Of a stretch of DNA of 35,749 nucleotides, positions 17,121 through 25,942 are shown piece after piece. Location: contig JBGSKY010000011.1 of assembly GCA_041740995.1 (NCBI GenBank), positions 1 to 35,749 of the forward strand, in the 5' to 3' direction. This stretch comes from JBGSKY01 sp041740995. Its GTDB lineage: Bacteria > Planctomycetota > Planctomycetia > Pirellulales > Pirellulaceae. Numbering within the stretch: the first letter of the stretch is position 1; every line of letters begins with the position of its first letter. The position numbers and the translations under genes are program-made. The notes beneath the pieces were generated by a model. It did not search any database. It was not told the origin of the DNA and worked only from the letters and a program-made list of their open reading frames with translations.

Positions 17121-17702
17121 CCTAATTCGAATGTCAATAAATTTTTTGGATCGATTCGGTTTTCAATTTGTGCAACGTTGTGCTGATTGACTGGAAACTT
17201 CAGTCGGATTTGCGGTACTGTTTTTCATAATTTAATCGAAACCTTGGGCCATTCCTTGGCTGCCGGCTTTCCGCGATCTCGACAAGTCTAAAGACTTTAC
17301 GCATGGTCGACGCGTCCAAACGTGACTAAACATTGGACGAGTTCGAAGTCTGACCGACATGAACGCGACTTGACATTTGAATGTCAGCAAATTTTCAGTT
17401 AAACTCTTTCCGCGCCGGATTTTCGTCTTAGCGGCCAATGGAGACTTATGTGGCTCGGCCGAATGTTTCATTGCACTCCTAAAAGTGTTCGGGGTTTAAC
17501 ATTTGGGTTTCTCGCGGAGCGATTTGGACTAGGATTAGATAGGTTAGTTGCGTGAGACGAAAATACTTCGATTGTCAGTCCGCGAGTTGACAACCAGAAT
17601 CGGACATTAAACGAGAGTACGAACGAAAGCGGCGTTTGTAGCTCGTGACAGACAATTTTGGCTACGGAAGTGAGCCTAACATTCATTAGAAAAGAAGCTG
17701 GA
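17121..17702. other. Intergenic stretch without a recognised gene
   Basis: No frame here codes for a protein I recognise. TTGACA occurs at 17370, but no -10 box lies at 16-18 bases. A TTG-type frame opens at 17658 in phase with the phosphatase but lacks signal-peptide character before 17703. The promoter of the phosphatase is probably inside this stretch. Confidence 0.4.
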
Positions 17703-18599
17703 ATGCGATCGAGTCAAACCGTTTATCTTGCCGCTGTTCTGTTGCTAACCAGCCGATCGATCCTTGCCCAACCTCCGGTTTTGGAAGTGCCACGGACTGA
17801 TAACCATGCGATGCCTGTCGTCGTTGAGTCGCAGCAACCAGCAATCGAGTATCCCAAAGAATCACCGCCGTTTCGCGGGCTTGATTCTAACTTGTACATG
17901 CAAACTTCTGCCGAGTATCGCGCTTGTTGCCTACAAGCCTTTAATTGGGCAGCGTTCCGAGTCAAAGAAAGACTGGCGCAACCGGACGTAAGGTCGCTGC
18001 AACCAGCCGTCGTTTTGGATTTGGACGAAACCGTACTCGACAATCGCGAGTATCAGACCGAGCAGTTACGGATGCAAGCGGCTTTTGATCCTGAGCGTTG
18101 GGCCAATTGGGAACAAAATGGAAAAGAGCGAGTTGGTTTGATTCCAGGCGCAAAAGAGTTCTTGCTTCAAATCAAATCGATGGGCGTCCAGCCGGTCTAC
18201 ATAACCAATCGAAATGCGAATTCTCAGTCAGCAACGATGGAAATTTTAAAAGCGTTTGAGCTGGATGTTCCCGACGATTGCCTGTTGTGCGCCGACGAAA
18301 AAACTGGCTCCAACAAGACATCACGCCGGGCCGCCATCACGGAAAGATTCGACGTAATTTTGCTCGTCGGTGACAATCTGCGAGATTTTGACGAACTTTT
18401 TCGTTTCAATTCGGAGTTGTCGATCGAAGCGAGAAAACAGGCCGTAGACCAGAATTCGAACGCTTTTGGTGATCGATGGGTTATCCTACCCAATCCAGCT
18501 TACGGGGAATGGAACAAGGTCATGGGCACGGTCGAAACCGATCTGCGTTTGCTCAGCCCCACCATTCCCGATGGCTACATGCCAGTGAAGATGCCGTAA
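17703..18599 (+). CDS. Exported HAD-family acid phosphatase (class B / P4-like)
   Basis: The product is 298 residues from the ATG at 17703, which opens directly into a signal peptide (MRSSQTVYLAAVLLLTSRS, cleavage near ILA before QPP). The HAD motifs are complete: motif I VLDLDETVLDN (nucleophile Asp106 and acid Asp108), motif II YITNRN, a basic KTSRR segment as motif III, and motif IV LLVGDNLRDFDELF. The layout matches the e(P4)/OlpA-like acid phosphatases, which dephosphorylate nucleotides or other phosphomonoesters outside the membrane. No lipobox cysteine is seen, so a soluble periplasmic form is likely. It converges with glnB, 22 bases away. A role in phosphate scavenging is inferred from the family. 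Confidence 0.85.
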   Translation: MRSSQTVYLAAVLLLTSRSILAQPPVLEVPRTDNHAMPVVVESQQPAIEYPKESPPFRGLDSNLYMQTSAEYRACCLQAFNWAAFRVKERLAQPDVRSLQPAVVLDLDETVLDNREYQTEQLRMQAAFDPERWANWEQNGKERVGLIPGAKEFLLQIKSMGVQPVYITNRNANSQSATMEILKAFELDVPDDCLLCADEKTGSNKTSRRAAITERFDVILLVGDNLRDFDELFRFNSELSIEARKQAVDQNSNAFGDRWVILPNPAYGEWNKVMGTVETDLRLLSPTIPDGYMPVKMP

Positions 18600-18621
18600 G
18601 CTGCATCCAGCAGACCAGCTT

Positions 18622-18969
18622 TTAAATCGCCTCGCTGCCTCGTTCGCCGGTTCGAATTCGGATGCATTCTTCCAGCGGCAAAACAAAGATTTTTCCGTCG
18701 CCGACTTGACCCTGGCCATTCGATTTAGCGGCAACTGCAATTGCGGCAATTGTTGGTTCAACGAACTCATCGTTGACTGCGATTTGCAGTTCTACTTTTC
18801 GCATCAAGTTTGTGGCGAATTCAGGTCCTCGGCTTCCAGTGTTCTGGCCTTTTTGTCGCCCAAAACCTTGACAGTCCAGCACAGTTAGTCGTGAAACTTC
18901 GATCGCTGAAAGGGAGTCTTTTACCGCGTCGAGACGACTGGGCTGAATGATTGCAATGATGAGCTTCAT
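18622..18969 (-). CDS. glnB: Nitrogen regulatory protein PII, T-loop lacking Tyr51
   Basis: The product is 115 residues and co-linear with E. coli GlnB without gaps up to the B-loop region. Nucleotide-site elements are kept: GFGRQKG (35-41), Lys58, the B-loop GDGKIFV and IRIRTGE near the C-terminus. The T-loop is altered: positions 42-51 read QNTGSRGPEF, so the uridylylated Tyr51 is Phe and Tyr46 is Ser. PII proteins sense ATP/ADP and 2-oxoglutarate and control ammonium uptake and nitrogen assimilation. This one cannot be uridylylated at the canonical site. No amtB or glnA is adjacent, so its partner is not evident. Confidence 0.88.
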   Translation of the reverse strand: MKLIIAIIQPSRLDAVKDSLSAIEVSRLTVLDCQGFGRQKGQNTGSRGPEFATNLMRKVELQIAVNDEFVEPTIAAIAVAAKSNGQGQVGDGKIFVLPLEECIRIRTGERGSEAI

Positions 18970-19966
18970 GAGCCAAACAAAAGTAGTGCAGCACAGTTAG
19001 TTGAAGAAACAGATTCGGACATTACCGGCAGTCTCCTGTTACCGAACAGGAATTGAGCTGATCGCAGCAAAAAAGATTCGACGCATCGCAGAAATTGGAC
19101 TTTTCTCAATTGGTTAGAACCCGGCGCAGTATCGGTTGTTAAGCGATAATTATACAAAAAAAGCTCGAAGACACCCCGGCCCGGTCGAATGAGGCGGACA
19201 TTCAACACAAACCATTGGGGCATCTTCGAACTTCTGGGCAGACTGTGAGGTACTGAGGCCTCGTGTCCGATCCAACGTGGACGGTCTGAACAGAACTTTA
19301 AAAGTTACATTCAGACCAGTCCAAACGCTGGGTAGTTTTGCTGTTTCGTAATAAAGCATAATGCACACTTGGTGCCATTTTCTGATTAGGTAGCGAGAAG
19401 ATTTTCCTAAACTGTTGACACACATGCAGTTTACGATTTTAAAAAATCTTTTGGTTCCAATGTTCCCTTTCAGATGGCGAATAAATCAAGCAGTTTCGCC
19501 GCTGGGTGCCTAATAACGCGGCATCAACTCAAAAGAAACTGCCGAACCGCAAGCATCGCTGATCACGCTGTAAATCAAGGCAATTCTCGGCATCGCGGTC
19601 AAGGGGCGAAAGAACACCGCTTGGCAAGCCATTCATGCAATCAAACGCTCACGAATGCTGCCGAGTGAACTTGTTTCCAAGTTTCCAGTCGTCGCAATCG
19701 GTCTCATTGCTGAACGTACCTTGTAAACCGCACTTGGCAGGAAGTCTAACCAAGCATAAACTCTCGGGTTTCTGCGAGGCTTCGAGCGTCGGTGACATCG
19801 GTCACAGGGCCAGCCTCGCAGGTGCGTCCGGTGTGCATTGGAAGCACAGCCGCTGCCGTTTTGCGACATGACTAACTTTTCAGTCGTGATTGTCGAGGGT
19901 TGTGCTGCTCTGATTTCAATCGCTGGCCAGCATTTCGTCTACATCTTTCACTATTTGAACTCTCAC
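18970..19966. other. Long non-coding stretch upstream of secDF
   Basis: This stretch of almost 1 kb has only short overlapping frames on both strands (for example 19150-19425 minus) that resemble nothing I know. I looked for yajC, which often precedes secD, and do not find it. The last 200 bases include the stem-loop at 19772-19821 and alternative in-frame secDF starts (TTG 19838, ATG 19868). If SecDF starts at 19967, it has a long leader. The stretch may also hold an unrecognised small RNA. Confidence 0.45.
19772..19821 (+). promoter_or_regulatory. Two-tier stem-loop in the secDF leader
   Basis: CTGCGAGGCT (19772-19781) pairs perfectly with AGCCTCGCAG (19812-19821), and inside it GTGAC-ATCG-GTCAC (19792-19805) forms a second stem. 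No T run follows, so it does not look like an intrinsic terminator. It sits 146 bases before the chosen secDF start and could be a regulatory leader structure. No known riboswitch matches by eye. Confidence 0.4.
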
Positions 19967-22900
19967 ATGTCGTCATTTTCAACTCTCTGGCTGCTTGCCC
20001 AAGCCACCGCTACTAATTCAGCAGCGGACGTCGCCGAACAGGCGGATAGCGGTTTGATGAAGGGCCTTGGAATGCTCGCCATCATCGTGGTGGTATTCGT
20101 TTTGCCTTTCGTGTTGGGAAGATTGCTGGCGAAGCGTCTGAAAATGCCAACTTATGGCTCAAGCATAGGGACGGTTTTGGCAACGACGATCGGCGCGATA
20201 ATGGTTTTGGCACTCGGAACTCTGCGTTACGGGCCAGACATTGCCGGCGGGACGAATCTGGTTTACGAAATGGACAAAGAGGCCCTTAAAGAGGTTTCTA
20301 CGGAAAGCGGAAGCGGTCAAATCGTTAGGGTGACGGCGAAAGATCTGATGAAACCGCTCAACGAACGGCTGAACCCGGCCGGTACAAAAGAGTTGTTGAT
20401 TCGTCCTAATGGTGACGACCAGATCGAAATCATTGTCCCCCAAGTTGATCAGCTCGAAGTTCAAGATATCAAGCGAATTATTTCCGAAGCTGGAATCCTG
20501 GAGTTTCGAATTCTTGCCAATGCAAATGATCATAGTGACATCATCGATTTGGCTAGAAAGCAAGCAGCGATGGACATCGAGATCGATCGAATGTCACGCG
20601 AAGTGCTTAATGATGACGGTGAGGTCGTTGGAATTTGGCGGCCAGTCGGAAGAGACAAGGAAGTTCGCGAAGGGGTGCGAGCTTTAAAGACCGATATCGG
20701 AGATGGGCTTGCACGCGACGCGAGCACCGGTCGACTTTTGCCGATTTACACTGGAAAAAATGGAAAATATGAGTTTGAAAAATGGCTAGTCAAGCAAGGT
20801 ATTCCAGAGGTGGAAGTGTTGCTCGCCCTGGAGCGAAATGGTGAAAAATTTCCCGTCGTTACTGGTTCTGACATCGCAAACGCTCGCGTATCACCTAGTT
20901 CTAACGGTGGCTACGAAGTGCAATTTTCAATGCGTAGCAGCGGCGCGGCCAAGCTGTCGAAACTAACGCTTCGCAACCAACCCGATCCCAAAACCGATTT
21001 TCACCGTCGAATGCCAATTCTGCTTGACGGCGTGCTTCTGTCCGCACCAGCCCTAAATCAGCCGATCTCGAGCAGCGGAATGATTACCGGCAATTTTACA
21101 CGCGATGAAGCGGAGTTTTTGCAGAAGATTCTTCAATCTGGATCATTGCCAGCCGCCTTGAATAAAAGTCCGGTCAGCGAAAACCAGGTCGGTGCAGCGA
21201 TGGGCCGTGATGCAATTAACAAGGGCTTCTTGGCGGCATTTATGGCCTTGATTGTGACCGCGGTTTTCATGCTGGTTTACTATCGGTTTTCAGGAATCGT
21301 CGCCTGTGTGGCTCTCTCGATCAACCTGTTGCTTGTCATCGCATTCATGATCATTATTCGCCAGCCGATTACGCTCTCCGGATTGGCAGGCTTGGTGCTA
21401 TCTGTCGGAATGTCTGTGGATGCAAACGTTCTGGTTTTCGAGCGAATTCGGGAAGAGATTGCCAAGCGTTCAACTGGCAGGCTCGCTATTCGGAATGGTT
21501 TTGATCGCGCACTGTCAACAATCATTGACGCGAACTTGACGACTTTGATTTCGGCCTTGGTGTTGTACTGGGTTGGTACCGACCAAGTTCGCGGATTTGC
21601 CATTACGCTGATTATCGGCCTGGGCGCAAGTATGTTCACGGCCGTCTTCTGCTCTCGAATCATCTTCGAGATTTGCGAGCGTTGGCGACTGGTCAGTTTT
21701 TCTATGAGCGACGTGGTTGGCTTTATGCGAAATTCATTTCTTGGCCAGGCCGATATCGACTTCATGTCGTTCCGAAAGATTTGTTACGCGATTTCATTCG
21801 TCGCTGTCCTCGTTGGACTCATCATGCCGATGTTTCGTGGTCGGCAAATGTTGGACATCGATTTCAATGGCGGAACCTCGGTCATCTTTGTGCTCGACCA
21901 GGCTATGACTGCCGATAACGTCCGCGACTTGACGAACAAGTTATTCGAAAAAGACGCAAACGAATTACCGATTCAGACAACCTTGACGAATGTCAAGATG
22001 CAAGAGTTTCAACCAGATACGGTTTACAAACTCGATACCTCGCTAAGGGATGTAAGCGAAGTAACCTCGCGGCTCGTTGATGGCTTTAACAAGTCTTCAA
22101 ACAAGGCCAAGCTGCTGACTTATGAAGTCAGCGCCAACATTAAACCGGGTTCGGCCAGCAGTGGAAGCACTCGACCTGCTACCCGAATTCGTCTGGTTGC
22201 CTTCCAGGATGCTGAAGCAGAAGCAGTTGACACTGCCGAAACTGCTGCTCCACCTGCAGCAGCAGATAATGCCGTCGAAGTGGCGACCAGCGATCAAGAA
22301 TCGCCAGCTGCAGAGACGGCTGCAACTCCTGCCGATGTAAACGCGGAAACGACTCAGACGACTCTGGAGCGAACGACGATTGAATTGAAGTTTTTGGCCG
22401 AAGGAGGACAAGAGGCGGCTAAGATTAATGCCTCTGGTTTGATGGACAAGCTTATAGTGGCCGCATCGGACAGCGGATTCAAGCTCAATCCAGCTCAGAT
22501 TCGAATTCAGCCTGTCGACGCCAAAGGTTGGACTGCCGACAGCGATGTAGGATACGTCGAGTGGATTGTCCGTTTGCCTTTAGATGCAGAACAGTCAGCA
22601 AAAATCGTCGATGCTTTCAAGGCACACTTGGCAGAAGAACCGATATGGCAATCGGTTTCAAAAATCGATTCTCGCGTTGCAGGCGAAATGCAGATGCGAG
22701 CAATTCTCGCATTACTTTTGAGCATGGTCTTCATCTTGCTGTATATCTGGTTTCGATTTCAAAAGGTCGCGTTTGGCTTGGCCGCGCTGATCGCCTTGGT
22801 CCATGACGTAGTTATCACTTTGGGGTTTGTCGCCCTGAGTCATTGGTTATTCAAACCGCTCGGATTTTTGTTGATCGAGGACTTTAAGATATCGCTGAAT

Positions 22901-23242
22901 ATGATTGCTGCGTTCTTGACCATTATTGGTTACTCGCTTAACGACACGATTGTGGTTTTCGATCGCATCCGCGAAGTTAAGGGCAAGGCGCCTCGCCTGA
23001 CTTCTGAAATGATCAACCAAAGCATCAATCAAACGCTTAGCCGAACGTTGTTGACTTCTGCAACGACTATCTTGGCTATTTTGTTGCTCTACGCTTTTGG
23101 TGGCGAAGCAGTCCATGCGTTTTCTTTCACGCTACTGATTGGTATTTTGGTCGGTACGTATTCCTCCATCTTTGTCGCGGCTCCAATCTTGTTATGGTTC
23201 TCTGAGCGAGAAGAAGCCAAACGAGAACTCAAAGCCGCTTAA
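19967..23242 (+). CDS. secDF: Protein translocase SecDF, SecD and SecF fused in one chain
   Basis: From the ATG at 19967 the product has 1091 residues; TTG 19838 and ATG 19868 are in-frame alternatives. The SecD half has a first helix, a second one (SSIGTVLATTIGAIMVLAL), the start of the periplasmic domain (GPDIAGGTNLVYEMD), and a helix bundle with GMSVDANVLVFERIREE near 21.4 kb. The SecF half opens with MLDIDFNGGTSVIFVLD near 21.86 kb and contains TIIGYSLNDTIVVFDRIRE near 22.92 kb. Between them the SecF periplasmic domain carries an Ala/Glu/Thr-rich, probably disordered insertion (about 22195-22370). The protein uses the proton gradient to help SecYEG-driven export. FAH-family gene follows after 21 bases. 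Confidence 0.92.
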   Translation: MSSFSTLWLLAQATATNSAADVAEQADSGLMKGLGMLAIIVVVFVLPFVLGRLLAKRLKMPTYGSSIGTVLATTIGAIMVLALGTLRYGPDIAGGTNLVYEMDKEALKEVSTESGSGQIVRVTAKDLMKPLNERLNPAGTKELLIRPNGDDQIEIIVPQVDQLEVQDIKRIISEAGILEFRILANANDHSDIIDLARKQAAMDIEIDRMSREVLNDDGEVVGIWRPVGRDKEVREGVRALKTDIGDGLARDASTGRLLPIYTGKNGKYEFEKWLVKQGIPEVEVLLALERNGEKFPVVTGSDIANARVSPSSNGGYEVQFSMRSSGAAKLSKLTLRNQPDPKTDFHRRMPILLDGVLLSAPALNQPISSSGMITGNFTRDEAEFLQKILQSGSLPAALNKSPVSENQVGAAMGRDAINKGFLAAFMALIVTAVFMLVYYRFSGIVACVALSINLLLVIAFMIIIRQPITLSGLAGLVLSVGMSVDANVLVFERIREEIAKRSTGRLAIRNGFDRALSTIIDANLTTLISALVLYWVGTDQVRGFAITLIIGLGASMFTAVFCSRIIFEICERWRLVSFSMSDVVGFMRNSFLGQADIDFMSFRKICYAISFVAVLVGLIMPMFRGRQMLDIDFNGGTSVIFVLDQAMTADNVRDLTNKLFEKDANELPIQTTLTNVKMQEFQPDTVYKLDTSLRDVSEVTSRLVDGFNKSSNKAKLLTYEVSANIKPGSASSGSTRPATRIRLVAFQDAEAEAVDTAETAAPPAAADNAVEVATSDQESPAAETAATPADVNAETTQTTLERTTIELKFLAEGGQEAAKINASGLMDKLIVAASDSGFKLNPAQIRIQPVDAKGWTADSDVGYVEWIVRLPLDAEQSAKIVDAFKAHLAEEPIWQSVSKIDSRVAGEMQMRAILALLLSMVFILLYIWFRFQKVAFGLAALIALVHDVVITLGFVALSHWLFKPLGFLLIEDFKISLNMIAAFLTIIGYSLNDTIVVFDRIREVKGKAPRLTSEMINQSINQTLSRTLLTSATTILAILLLYAFGGEAVHAFSFTLLIGILVGTYSSIFVAAPILLWFSEREEAKRELKAA

Positions 23243-23263
23243 AGTTTTTGAACGTTGTGAAAA

Positions 23264-24118
23264 ATGAAATTAGCGAAGTTTCAAGGTCATAATGGCCCTG
23301 ATGTCGGAAGAATCGAAGACGGTCACCTCCACCCTCTAGATCTGGCATCTTTCGGATTTACTTCACTTGCAAGTCTGCTTGCGAGCGAGAATTTGTCAGA
23401 GGTCGTCTCGCAAATTTCGGTTCGTGATAAAGCGATTCCGCTGTCTGAAGTTGCTTTTTTTCCGCCAATCGATCAGCAAGAAGTTTGGGCTGCTGGCGTA
23501 ACTTACAAGCGGTCACAAACTGCTCGGATGGAAGAATCCGATGCGGCCAAGGATTGTTACGATCGGGTCTACAACGCTGAGCGCCCGGAGATATTTTTCA
23601 AAGCAACTCCGAACCGGTGCAGTGGTCATCAAGGCAAGCTGCGAATTCGGACCGACGCCAAATGGAACGTTCCAGAGCCCGAGCTTTGTCTTGTGATTTC
23701 ACCGGCCGCAAAGGTTGTCGGATTCACGATCGGCAACGACATGAGTTCACGCGATATTGAAGGCGACAATCCGCTTTATCTTCCGCAAGCAAAAGTCTAC
23801 GACCAATGCTGTGGCCTTGGACCTTGGATCACCCTGATTGACGCGATGCCCGATTTGGCTGAAGTCGGTGTGCGACTGTCAGTCAGCCGTAAGGGAGCTG
23901 AAGTCTTCGCGGGAGAAACATCTATTTCGCAGATGAAACGAAACGTTTTCGAGCTTGTCGAATGGCTCTTCCGTGATAATGCGATGCCCAATGGAGCTTT
24001 CTTGTTGACTGGTACGGGGATCGTCCCGAACAGTGATTTCACTTTGCAACGCGACGATGTTGTGAAGATCTCGATCGATGGAATCGGCACGCTTGAAAAC
24101 TCAATTGTGCAAGGTTAG
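23264..24118 (+). CDS. FAH-family 2-keto-3-deoxy-D-arabinonate dehydratase-like protein
   Basis: The product is 284 residues. From memory it resembles the Sulfolobus KdaD enzyme more than fumarylacetoacetase: shared features are EVWAAGVTYKRS, RPEIFFKATPNRCSGH, NVPEPELCLV, GDNPLYLPQAKVYDQCC, and LLTGTGIVPNSDF near the end. Metal ligands by that alignment are Glu138, Glu140 and Asp159. Such enzymes dehydrate a 2-keto-3-deoxy-pentonate to 2-oxoglutarate semialdehyde. The next gene, a 2-oxoglutarate semialdehyde dehydrogenase-like protein, would use that product, and an SMP-30 lactonase follows. This supports a dehydratase rather than a C-C hydrolase. The gene begins 21 bases after secDF. Confidence 0.78.
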   Translation: MKLAKFQGHNGPDVGRIEDGHLHPLDLASFGFTSLASLLASENLSEVVSQISVRDKAIPLSEVAFFPPIDQQEVWAAGVTYKRSQTARMEESDAAKDCYDRVYNAERPEIFFKATPNRCSGHQGKLRIRTDAKWNVPEPELCLVISPAAKVVGFTIGNDMSSRDIEGDNPLYLPQAKVYDQCCGLGPWITLIDAMPDLAEVGVRLSVSRKGAEVFAGETSISQMKRNVFELVEWLFRDNAMPNGAFLLTGTGIVPNSDFTLQRDDVVKISIDGIGTLENSIVQG

Positions 24119-24173
24119 TCGCGCAGCGCAAAGGCGTATCTAACGTCGGTTGATGAGCTTTGACCTCAGCAAC

Positions 24174-24199
24174 GGGCAATCGTTCAAACTCGATTGCCC
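24174..24199 (+). terminator. Strong hairpin between the dehydratase and dehydrogenase genes
   Basis: GGGCAATCG-TTCAAACT-CGATTGCCC is a perfect nine-base stem with an eight-base loop, and CTCA/TGAG outside it can extend the stem past a bulge. No T run follows, so it may terminate weakly or protect an mRNA end. It divides the sugar-acid module into two possible transcripts. Confidence 0.4.
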
Positions 24200-24324
24200 T
24201 GAGCCGTCTCTGTGGGTAGGCCGACGCACGGACGGTCAGGTAAATTCAGCATTTTTCCAACATGCTCACTACCAATCATAGTAAACTTCTCGTGATTCTT
24301 CCCACTTTGAATTGAGATATAAAA

Positions 24325-25905
24325 ATGAGCGTACAACCAGTACTTATCAACGGAAAATTGACCGACAGTCCAGCCAAAAAGCAATTTCAGTCGACCAATC
24401 CAAACACGAAGCAGTTGATCGACGACCAATTCCCAATCAGCGAGTGGGATGAGATTGATGCTTGCCTCGAATCGGCCGCCAACGCCGCCGTGGCCGTCAG
24501 GTCTGCTTCGCGTGAAACCATCGCTTCATTTTTGGAAGCGTACGCGGATGCTATCGACGCCAACGCCGATGCGTTGGTCGCCGCAGCACATTTAGAAACT
24601 GGATTGCCAGTCAGTCCACGACTAAAAGATGTCGAACTGCCACGGACAAGCAACCAGCTTCGTCAAGCCGCCAATGCTGCCCGAACGGCCAGCTGGACTC
24701 AGCCAATCATCGACACCAAACTTGGCATTCGAGCGTGTTACCAGTCCCTTGGGCCGGTGTGTGTCTTTGGGCCGAACAACTTTCCCTTTGCCTTCAATTC
24801 TATCGCTGGTGGCGATTTTGCTGCTGCGTTGGCAGCGGGCAATCCAGTCATCGCCAAAGCTAACTCGTCGCATCCGCTGACTTCGTTTAAATTCGCTGAG
24901 ATCGTCGCCAAAATTCTGCCTGCGAGTGGACTTCCAGCAGGAATGGTGCAAATGATCTATCGAACAAGCCATGCCGATGGAGAACGGTTGGTCAGCGATC
25001 CACGTCTTGCCGCGACAGGCTATACCGGGAGTCGACATGCTGGATTGAAACTGAAAGCGGCCAGTGACGCCGCTGGAAAGCCGTTTTACGCGGAACTCTC
25101 TGCGATCAACCCGGTCGTTATTTTGCCAGGTTGTCTGAAAGAACGCTGCGATGCCTTGATCGATGAATATGCAACCAGCGGGCTGATGGGGGCAGGACAA
25201 TTTTGTACCAATCCAGGCCTACTGGTCATGATGAGCGACGCAACCGGCGATGCGTTTGTCGCTGGAATTTCCGCGAAGTACAAAGCGGCCAAACCAGGTA
25301 CGCTGCTCTCCCCTGCCGTTGGTGAGTCGTTGACCAAAGGTGTGTCATCGGTCCAAAACGCCGGGGCAAAACTGCTGGTCGGTGGTTCAGCGGTTAGCGA
25401 GTCGAGGGTCGCATTCGAGAATACGATTCTCGAAGTTCCAGCGAAGCAGTTTGTCGCCGACAGTCACGCCTTCCAAACGGAAATGTTTGGCAACGCGGTT
25501 TTAGTGGTTCGCTGCGAAAGCGTCGATGAAATGGTTTCAGTTGTTAAGGAGCTCGAAGGCAATTTGACCGGCAGCATCTATTCCGCCAAAGACGGGAGCG
25601 ATGACGCTGCCTATGATCAAATCGCCCCACATCTAATTAGCCGCGTTGGACGGATGCTCAACGACAAGATGCCCACTGGAGTTGCCGTTTCCCCTGCGAT
25701 GAATCACGGCGGACCTTTTCCAGCGACAGCACACCCGAATTTCACTGCCGTCGGGATCCCTGCATCCATTGTGAGGTTTACGAAGCTTACTAGTTTTGAT
25801 GCCGTTCGCCCCAATCGTTTGCCTGATCTTTTGCAAGACGCATCGCCGATCTCATCGCTATGGCGTTGTGTGGATGGCCAGTGGAAGACTGGCCATCTCT
25901 CCTAG
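24325..25905 (+). CDS. Aldehyde dehydrogenase, 2-oxoglutarate semialdehyde dehydrogenase type
   Basis: The product is 526 residues, the length of the KGSADH/NADP-type aldehyde dehydrogenases. Catalytic positions are all present: Asn152 in FGPNNFPFAFNS, the cofactor segment TGYTGSRHAG, Glu257 in FYAELSAINPVVI, and the nucleophile Cys294 in GAGQFCTNPGLL. The C-terminal PTGVAVSPAMNHGGPFPATA is typical of this branch. By family it oxidises 2-oxoglutarate semialdehyde to 2-oxoglutarate. The dehydratase-like gene upstream and the lactonase downstream (37 bases) fit an oxidative pentose or sugar-acid route. Other aldehydes are possible. The ATG has no strong ribosome binding site. Confidence 0.85.
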   Translation: MSVQPVLINGKLTDSPAKKQFQSTNPNTKQLIDDQFPISEWDEIDACLESAANAAVAVRSASRETIASFLEAYADAIDANADALVAAAHLETGLPVSPRLKDVELPRTSNQLRQAANAARTASWTQPIIDTKLGIRACYQSLGPVCVFGPNNFPFAFNSIAGGDFAAALAAGNPVIAKANSSHPLTSFKFAEIVAKILPASGLPAGMVQMIYRTSHADGERLVSDPRLAATGYTGSRHAGLKLKAASDAAGKPFYAELSAINPVVILPGCLKERCDALIDEYATSGLMGAGQFCTNPGLLVMMSDATGDAFVAGISAKYKAAKPGTLLSPAVGESLTKGVSSVQNAGAKLLVGGSAVSESRVAFENTILEVPAKQFVADSHAFQTEMFGNAVLVVRCESVDEMVSVVKELEGNLTGSIYSAKDGSDDAAYDQIAPHLISRVGRMLNDKMPTGVAVSPAMNHGGPFPATAHPNFTAVGIPASIVRFTKLTSFDAVRPNRLPDLLQDASPISSLWRCVDGQWKTGHLS

Positions 25906-25942
25906 CTTCGAAGCATTTATTACGATTTAACCAACGAGAACC

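Noticed and set aside
17370..17404. TTGACA as a -35 box for the phosphatase gene
   Set aside because: The nearest TTAAAC lies about 23 bases downstream, too far for a standard promoter.
18970..19837. A yajC gene upstream of secDF
   Set aside because: No frame there has a single N-terminal helix followed by the YajC-type basic domain.
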